Shown: positions 59,809-64,000 of the stretch, one piece after another | Position numbering within the stretch: position 1 is the first letter of the stretch | Layout: each line of letters begins with the position of its first letter | Assembly: GCA_002403375.1 (NCBI GenBank) | Contig: DHHQ01000011.1 | Location: 1 to 64,000 of the forward strand | Length of the DNA stretch: 64,000 bases | Direction: 5' to 3' | Source of the DNA: Thiobacillus denitrificans | GTDB taxonomy: Bacteria > Pseudomonadota > Gammaproteobacteria > Burkholderiales > Thiobacillaceae | The notes under the pieces: generated by a model | Seen by the model: only the letters and a program-made list of their open reading frames with translations | What the model was told of the DNA's origin: nothing | The model's database searches: none | Made by a program: the position numbers and the translations under genes

Positions 59809-60822
59809 TTACGCAGCCTTCTCGTGATGGTAGCCGGTCACGGTGTCGACCTCGGTCTTGGAGCCGAGGATCACCGGCACGCGCTGGTGCAGGCCTTCCG
59901 GATTGAGGTCGAGGATGCGCTCGCGGCCGGTGGTGGCGGCACCGCCGGCCTGCTCGACGATGAAGGCCATCGGGTTGGCTTCGTACAGCAGGCGCAGCTT
60001 GCCGGCCTTGGCGGGATCCTTGGTGTCCTTGGGGTACATGAAGATGCCGCCGCGGGTGAGGATGCGGTGCACTTCGGCGACCATCGAGGCGACCCAGCGC
60101 ATGTTGAAGTCCTTGCCGCGCGGACCGGTCTTGCCGGCGAGGCACTCGTCGACGTAGCGCTGCACCGGCTTCTCCCAGAAACGCATGTTGGAGGCGTTGA
60201 TCGCGAACTCCTTGGTTTCGGTCGGGATGGTCATGTTCGGGTGGGTCAGCACGAATTCGCCGACGTCACGGTCGAGCGTGAAGCCGTTGGTGCCGTGGCC
60301 GAAGGTCAGCACCAGCATGGTCGACGAGCCGTAGATCGCGTAGCCGGCGCACACCTGCTGGGTGCCGGGCTGCAGGAAGTCTTCCGCCTTGGCGGCGCGG
60401 CCGGCGACCGGGGCCTTGAGGATCGAGAAGATGGTGCCGACCGAGATGTTGACGTCGACGTTGGAGGAGCCGTCGAGCGGGTCGAACACCAGCAGGTATT
60501 TGCCGAGCGGGTACTGGCCGGGGATCGGGTACACATCGTCCATTTCCTCCGACGCCATGCCGGCCAGGTGGCCCGCCCACTCGTTGGAGCGGATCATGAT
60601 GTCGTTGGTGATGACGTCGAGCTTCTTCTGCGTCTCGCCCTGCACGTTCTCGGAATCGAGCGCGCCCATCACGCCCAGGAGCGCGCCCTTGTTGACGGCG
60701 TTGGAGATCGCCTTGCAGGCGGTGACGACGTCGTTCAGGAGCGAGGTGAAGTCGCCGGTGGCGCCGGCGGTGCGGCGCTGCTCTTCAATGATGAACTGGG
60801 TGAGGGTGGTGCCGGTATGCAT
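59809..60822 (-). CDS. fbp: Fructose-1,6-bisphosphatase, class I
   Basis: 337 residues. Metal-binding motif LVFDPLDGSSNVDVNISVGT and RWVASMVAEVHRILTRGGIF place it in class I. It hydrolyses fructose-1,6-bisphosphate in gluconeogenesis and, for this autotroph, in the Calvin cycle's regeneration phase, but it sits 50 kb from cbbLS. Start taken at ATG 60822 (MHTGTTLTQFIIEEQRR), with GGAG seven bases upstream; an earlier in-frame ATG is not family-like. Confidence 0.97.
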   Translation of the reverse strand: MHTGTTLTQFIIEEQRRTAGATGDFTSLLNDVVTACKAISNAVNKGALLGVMGALDSENVQGETQKKLDVITNDIMIRSNEWAGHLAGMASEEMDDVYPIPGQYPLGKYLLVFDPLDGSSNVDVNISVGTIFSILKAPVAGRAAKAEDFLQPGTQQVCAGYAIYGSSTMLVLTFGHGTNGFTLDRDVGEFVLTHPNMTIPTETKEFAINASNMRFWEKPVQRYVDECLAGKTGPRGKDFNMRWVASMVAEVHRILTRGGIFMYPKDTKDPAKAGKLRLLYEANPMAFIVEQAGGAATTGRERILDLNPEGLHQRVPVILGSKTEVDTVTGYHHEKAA

Positions 60823-60901
60823 GGTGGGACTCCGAGAAGGCAGGAAATATAAGCAAATCAGAATATTATACACGACAGCCGGCGCCGCAGCGGCGCGCGG
60901 C

Positions 60902-61795
60902 TCACTCCGTGCCGACGAGCTGGTCGGAGGTGGTGAAGGTCCATTTGCGCGTGATCGACAGGATGTCGGTCTTCGCGCGCATGTCTTCGGGGAAGGCCGC
61001 GTAGGGTGCGGCGAGTTCGACGATCTTGATCGCGGCGGTGTCGAGGACCTTGGAGCCGGACGAGCGGTCGATCTCGATCTTCTCGATCTTGCCGTTGGCG
61101 TAGATCGACACGGTCAGCATCAGGCTGCCGTAGATGCCCTGGCGACGCGCGGCTTCGGGGTAGTTCAGGTTGCCGACGCGCTCGACCTTGGCGACCCAGT
61201 CCTCGACGTAGCGCGCGAACGCGTATTCCTTGACGTTGGCGCCGAAGAACGCACGCTTGGGGCGCTTCTGGTATTCGTCCCACTGCTGCGAGATCTGCGC
61301 CTGCAGTTGCGCCATTTCCCGCGCCTGCTGGTTGAGCTGGCTGGCGTCGATGGCGGGCCGCTCGGGTCTCGGCTGGGCGGACTGCTGCTGGTCCGGCGTC
61401 TCGCCGGCGGCCTGCAACCGGCTCATGAGCGTCCGTGCCTGGCGCTCCAGCTCGGCCACCCGCGCCTGCATCGCCGCCTCGTCGCTGCCGGCCTGGGTCT
61501 TGCCGCTGGCCGGCAGCGGGCTCTTCAATCGCCGGTCCTCGTCGGTATTGCCGCCACCCGCCAGGTTCACCTGCGCCAGCGCGTCAGGGTTGAGGGGCGA
61601 TTCCAGGCTCTTGGCATTCACCAGCACCACCTCCATCGGCAGGCTGTGATCCTCGAACAGGCGCGGATTGACCTGGATGAACTGGGTCGACAGCAGCATG
61701 CCGTGCACGGCGGCCGACACCAGCAGCGCGAGCGCCATGCGCGTGCCTTGCGGGGAGGGCTCGGCGAAATGGGAGGGGGAAGCGGCTGACACCAT
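60902..61795 (-). CDS. TonB-like energy transducer
   Basis: 297 residues: one N-terminal helix (MALALLVSAAVHGMLLSTQF), a long charged periplasmic linker with Gln/Ala-rich helix, and a C-terminal TonB domain (RVGNLNYPEAARRQGIYGSL, LTVSIYANGKIEKIEIDRSS). TonB proteins carry proton-motive force to outer-membrane transporters. No exbB/exbD are adjacent, so a partner ExbBD must lie elsewhere. It lies 29 bases downstream of the ribonuclease gene on the same strand. Confidence 0.9.
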   Translation of the reverse strand: MVSAASPSHFAEPSPQGTRMALALLVSAAVHGMLLSTQFIQVNPRLFEDHSLPMEVVLVNAKSLESPLNPDALAQVNLAGGGNTDEDRRLKSPLPASGKTQAGSDEAAMQARVAELERQARTLMSRLQAAGETPDQQQSAQPRPERPAIDASQLNQQAREMAQLQAQISQQWDEYQKRPKRAFFGANVKEYAFARYVEDWVAKVERVGNLNYPEAARRQGIYGSLMLTVSIYANGKIEKIEIDRSSGSKVLDTAAIKIVELAAPYAAFPEDMRAKTDILSITRKWTFTTSDQLVGTE

Positions 61796-61824
61796 GCAGG
61801 AAGAAGTTCGAAGCGCTTGCGATT

Positions 61825-63693
61825 TTACGGAACGGCTGTGCTGCTGTCAGGCGGCGGCGCCACGGTTTCGATGTACTCGGCGTGAAACTGGATGTCGAGC
61901 AGATCGATATCGGAGAGTGCCAGCCGGACTTTAGCGCCGGGCGCCACACCCGTCACCGACGGCGCGCGCGTCACCAGCGGCAGGCTGTCGAAGCGCACCA
62001 GGTCCTCGCGGATCACGCTGGCCGTCACTTCGCTCACGTTCTCCTGGATCAGCCAGCGCAGCATCCAGTAGCGCTCCAGCCGGCGCTGGAACTCGTTGTA
62101 AGCGTCATATGCCAGCTCGAAGTCGCGCACCGTGGCGAACAGCTGCTCGCTGCGCGGCGGATAGACCGGGTCGGTGCCGGCAACGATGCTGATCAGCTGG
62201 CGCTGGTTGACGAGATCGACGTAGCGCCTGAGCGGCGAGGTCGACCACGCGTATTGGTCGACGCCGAGGCCCTGATGGGGGTCGGGCGCGGTCGTCATGC
62301 GCGTCTTGCCGTTGGCCTGTGCGCGGTAGATGCCCGGTACGCGCTTTTCGGCGAGCCAGCCGCCCCAGTGCGCGTTGGCGAAGATCATCAGCTCGGACAC
62401 CACCTTGTCGATCGGGCTGCCCCGCTTGCGCGGCACGATCGAGATGCGCTCGCCGTCGACCTTGAAGTTGTAGTCGACGCGGTCGATCGTGTCGGCCTTG
62501 CCGCGGCCGGCTTCGAGCACGGCGGCGAAATCGTGCAGCCACTCGAGCTCGCGACGGTACGGGTAGTCGGGGAAGTCCGGGTTCCTCAGCGTCTCGGCAT
62601 TGAACTCGGCTTCCAGCGTCTCGTGGCGCAGGTTGTCGGCGATGTGCACCATTTCCAGCTTCGTCTCGGTGCCGAGCACGCGCAGGTCGGGCGCGACGTC
62701 GAGGTACAGCGACAGCGCCGGGCAGTCGTGGGCCTCGCCGAGCGTGTAGTGGTGGATCAGCGTCTCCGGCAGCATGGTGATCTTGTCGCCGGGGAAATAC
62801 ACGGTCGACAGCCGCTCGCGGGCGACACGGTCGAGCTCCGACCCCGGTGTGATGCCGAGGGCAGGCGCCGCGATGTGGATGCCGACCCGGATGCTGCCAT
62901 CGTCGCGCCACTCGACCGACAGCGCGTCGTCGATCTCGGTGGTCGCCTCGTCGTCCATCGAGAACGCGCGCACGCTGCTTCTCGGCAGTTCCGGCGGATC
63001 GATCGGCTCGGTCACCGGATTGAACTCGGTGCCGCGCGGGAACCATTCGAGCAGGAAGCTCATGCGGTGGAACTCGAGCGTCGACGGAATCGCGCCGCAG
63101 CGCTCGATCAGCCGCACCTGCGACAGCCCGGTGGCCGCCGCCGCGTCCTCGAGCGCCTTGTATTCCAGCGTGTTCTTGTCCGGCGCGATGAGGATGCGCG
63201 GAACCAGCGAGGCGTATTCGGGCGGCAGGCGGAAGGCCGCCAGCTCGCCGGCGAGATGCGCCTGGCGTTCGGCCGCCAGCCGCTTCTTCTCGAGTCCGGC
63301 CTTGGCCGCCGCCAGGGTTTCGGCGGGCGCCGGGCGGTAGCGGCCCTTGCCGCGCTTGTGGAAATGGATCGGCGATGCGTGCAGCTTCAGCAGCAGCGCC
63401 ACCGATTCCGCCGGACGCGGCGCGTGGCCGTAGTACTCCTGCGCCAGCTGCTCGAAGCCGAATTCCTCGGTGCCCGCCACCTCCCACAGGAAGTCGGCGT
63501 CGAGCTCCTCCGTCAGGGTCTCCGCCTCAGCCATCACCTCGGTGGGCGAGGGCGCGGCGAAGCGCAGCAGGATGGCCGCCGTCTTGATCTTGCTGCGCTT
63601 GCCGCTCGCGGCCTCCACCTGCGCCGTGGCGTCGGTTTCGGACAGGATGGAACCGGCCTTGAAGTGGCCGTCCTCTTCAAAGATGAGGTACAT
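61825..63693 (-). CDS. RNase II/RNB-domain exoribonuclease
   Basis: 622 residues. The RNB catalytic motif AFSMDDEATTEIDDALSV provides the four clustered Asp residues that hold metals. Other conserved blocks are VARERLSTVYFPGDKITMLP and WSTSPLRRYVDLVNQRQLIS, and the C-terminus resembles an S1-like beta barrel. It degrades single-stranded RNA 3' to 5'. It is shorter than RNase R and has a divergent N-terminal domain. The adjacent upstream gene on this strand encodes a YqiA-like esterase. Confidence 0.92.
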   Translation of the reverse strand: MYLIFEEDGHFKAGSILSETDATAQVEAASGKRSKIKTAAILLRFAAPSPTEVMAEAETLTEELDADFLWEVAGTEEFGFEQLAQEYYGHAPRPAESVALLLKLHASPIHFHKRGKGRYRPAPAETLAAAKAGLEKKRLAAERQAHLAGELAAFRLPPEYASLVPRILIAPDKNTLEYKALEDAAAATGLSQVRLIERCGAIPSTLEFHRMSFLLEWFPRGTEFNPVTEPIDPPELPRSSVRAFSMDDEATTEIDDALSVEWRDDGSIRVGIHIAAPALGITPGSELDRVARERLSTVYFPGDKITMLPETLIHHYTLGEAHDCPALSLYLDVAPDLRVLGTETKLEMVHIADNLRHETLEAEFNAETLRNPDFPDYPYRRELEWLHDFAAVLEAGRGKADTIDRVDYNFKVDGERISIVPRKRGSPIDKVVSELMIFANAHWGGWLAEKRVPGIYRAQANGKTRMTTAPDPHQGLGVDQYAWSTSPLRRYVDLVNQRQLISIVAGTDPVYPPRSEQLFATVRDFELAYDAYNEFQRRLERYWMLRWLIQENVSEVTASVIREDLVRFDSLPLVTRAPSVTGVAPGAKVRLALSDIDLLDIQFHAEYIETVAPPPDSSTAVP

Positions 63694-63699
63694 GGAAAC

Positions 63700-64000
63700 T
63701 CAGAAATCCAGGAGGGTTTGGAGGTGGCGCTCGAAGCCGGAAAAGCCGTGGTCGCCGCCTTCCTCGACGATCTGCCGTGCACCGGCATAGTAGGCGACCG
63801 CGTCGCGGTAGTCGATGACCTCGTCACCCGTCTGCACCAGCAGCAGATAACGCTCGGGGTGGGTGATCGCAGGCACGTCGAGCGCCGCGAGCTCGGCCAG
63901 GTGCGCCTCGGTGAACTGCCACTTCTCGCCGGTGTGCCAGTTAGTCTGCGGGCCGAGTGCGCCGCGCATCAGCACATGGGCGTGCACCGCCGGGTTCACC
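63700..64000 (-). CDS. YqiA/YcfP-like alpha/beta hydrolase, C-terminal part (runs off the window)
   Basis: Partial: 99 C-terminal residues are in the window and the beginning lies past the right edge. RYLLLVQTGDEVIDYRDAVA and IVEEGGDHGFSGFERHLQTL supply the catalytic Asp and His region of the YqiA/UPF0227 esterase family. The nucleophile-containing N-terminal half is not visible. Its stop lies six bases before the start of the RNB-domain gene, so they form one transcription unit. Confidence 0.8.
   Translation of the reverse strand, partial: VNPAVHAHVLMRGALGPQTNWHTGEKWQFTEAHLAELAALDVPAITHPERYLLLVQTGDEVIDYRDAVAYYAGARQIVEEGGDHGFSGFERHLQTLLDF

Overview
The window is high-GC DNA with dense, short-gap gene packing and gene orders typical of Betaproteobacteria (rpmB-rpmG, radC/coaBC-dut, algH-ruvX-pyrR-pyrB-pyrC', gspA-gspB). 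A complete form I RuBisCO operon with CbbR, CbbQ and CbbO, together with fructose-1,6-bisphosphatase, points to an autotroph that uses the Calvin cycle. A sulfur-oxidising chemolithoautotroph of the Thiobacillus type is the best guess. This is an inference from gene content; no rRNA or other marker is present to confirm it.

Layout. 1-4.6 kb: start of a glutathione S-transferase, GspA/GspB, and small membrane proteins. 4.8-8.3 kb: a less GC-rich island of Dcm-type cytosine methyltransferase, a GHKL ATPase carrying a C-terminal PD-(D/E)xK-like domain, and a Vsr endonuclease. This looks like acquired modification/defence DNA inserted beside cbbR. 8.4-16.3 kb: cbbR, then divergent cbbL-cbbS-cbbQ-cbbO, a small conserved gene, and a carbonic anhydrase resembling the carboxysomal CsoSCA family although no carboxysome shell genes are present. 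16.3-18.1 kb: DUF167 protein, RHH regulator, spermidine-synthase-like protein and a small possible DNA-binding protein. 18.1-25.5 kb: a six-gene hydrogenase-4/complex-I-like operon (hyfB-C-E-F-G-I order) whose large subunit has lost all four NiFe-ligand cysteines. 25.7-34.8 kb: three SulP anion transporters, two universal-stress-like proteins, a sigma-54 activator with a good sigma-54 promoter opposite it, and a gamma-class carbonic anhydrase homologue. 34.9-36.9 kb: a two-component system. 37-64 kb: mostly housekeeping genes (thioredoxin, PIN protein, NhaR-like regulator with htpX, RNA methyltransferase, acyl-CoA ligase, FadL porin, desaturase, L28/L33, radC, coaBC, dut, GGDEF protein, lnt, pyr genes, photolyase, fbp, TonB, RNase II-like protein, YqiA-like esterase).

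How it may fit together. From cbbR to the third SulP (about 8.4-34.8 kb) almost every recognisable system can be tied to inorganic carbon: RuBisCO and its CbbQO activase, two unrelated carbonic anhydrase-like proteins, three candidate bicarbonate/sulfate transporters, and an ion-pumping complex that cannot be a NiFe hydrogenase. The working hypothesis is a carboxysome-independent inorganic-carbon acquisition island in which the Hyf-like complex supplies or uses ion-motive force. The individual family assignments are strong. The functional link between them is inference from gene neighbourhood.
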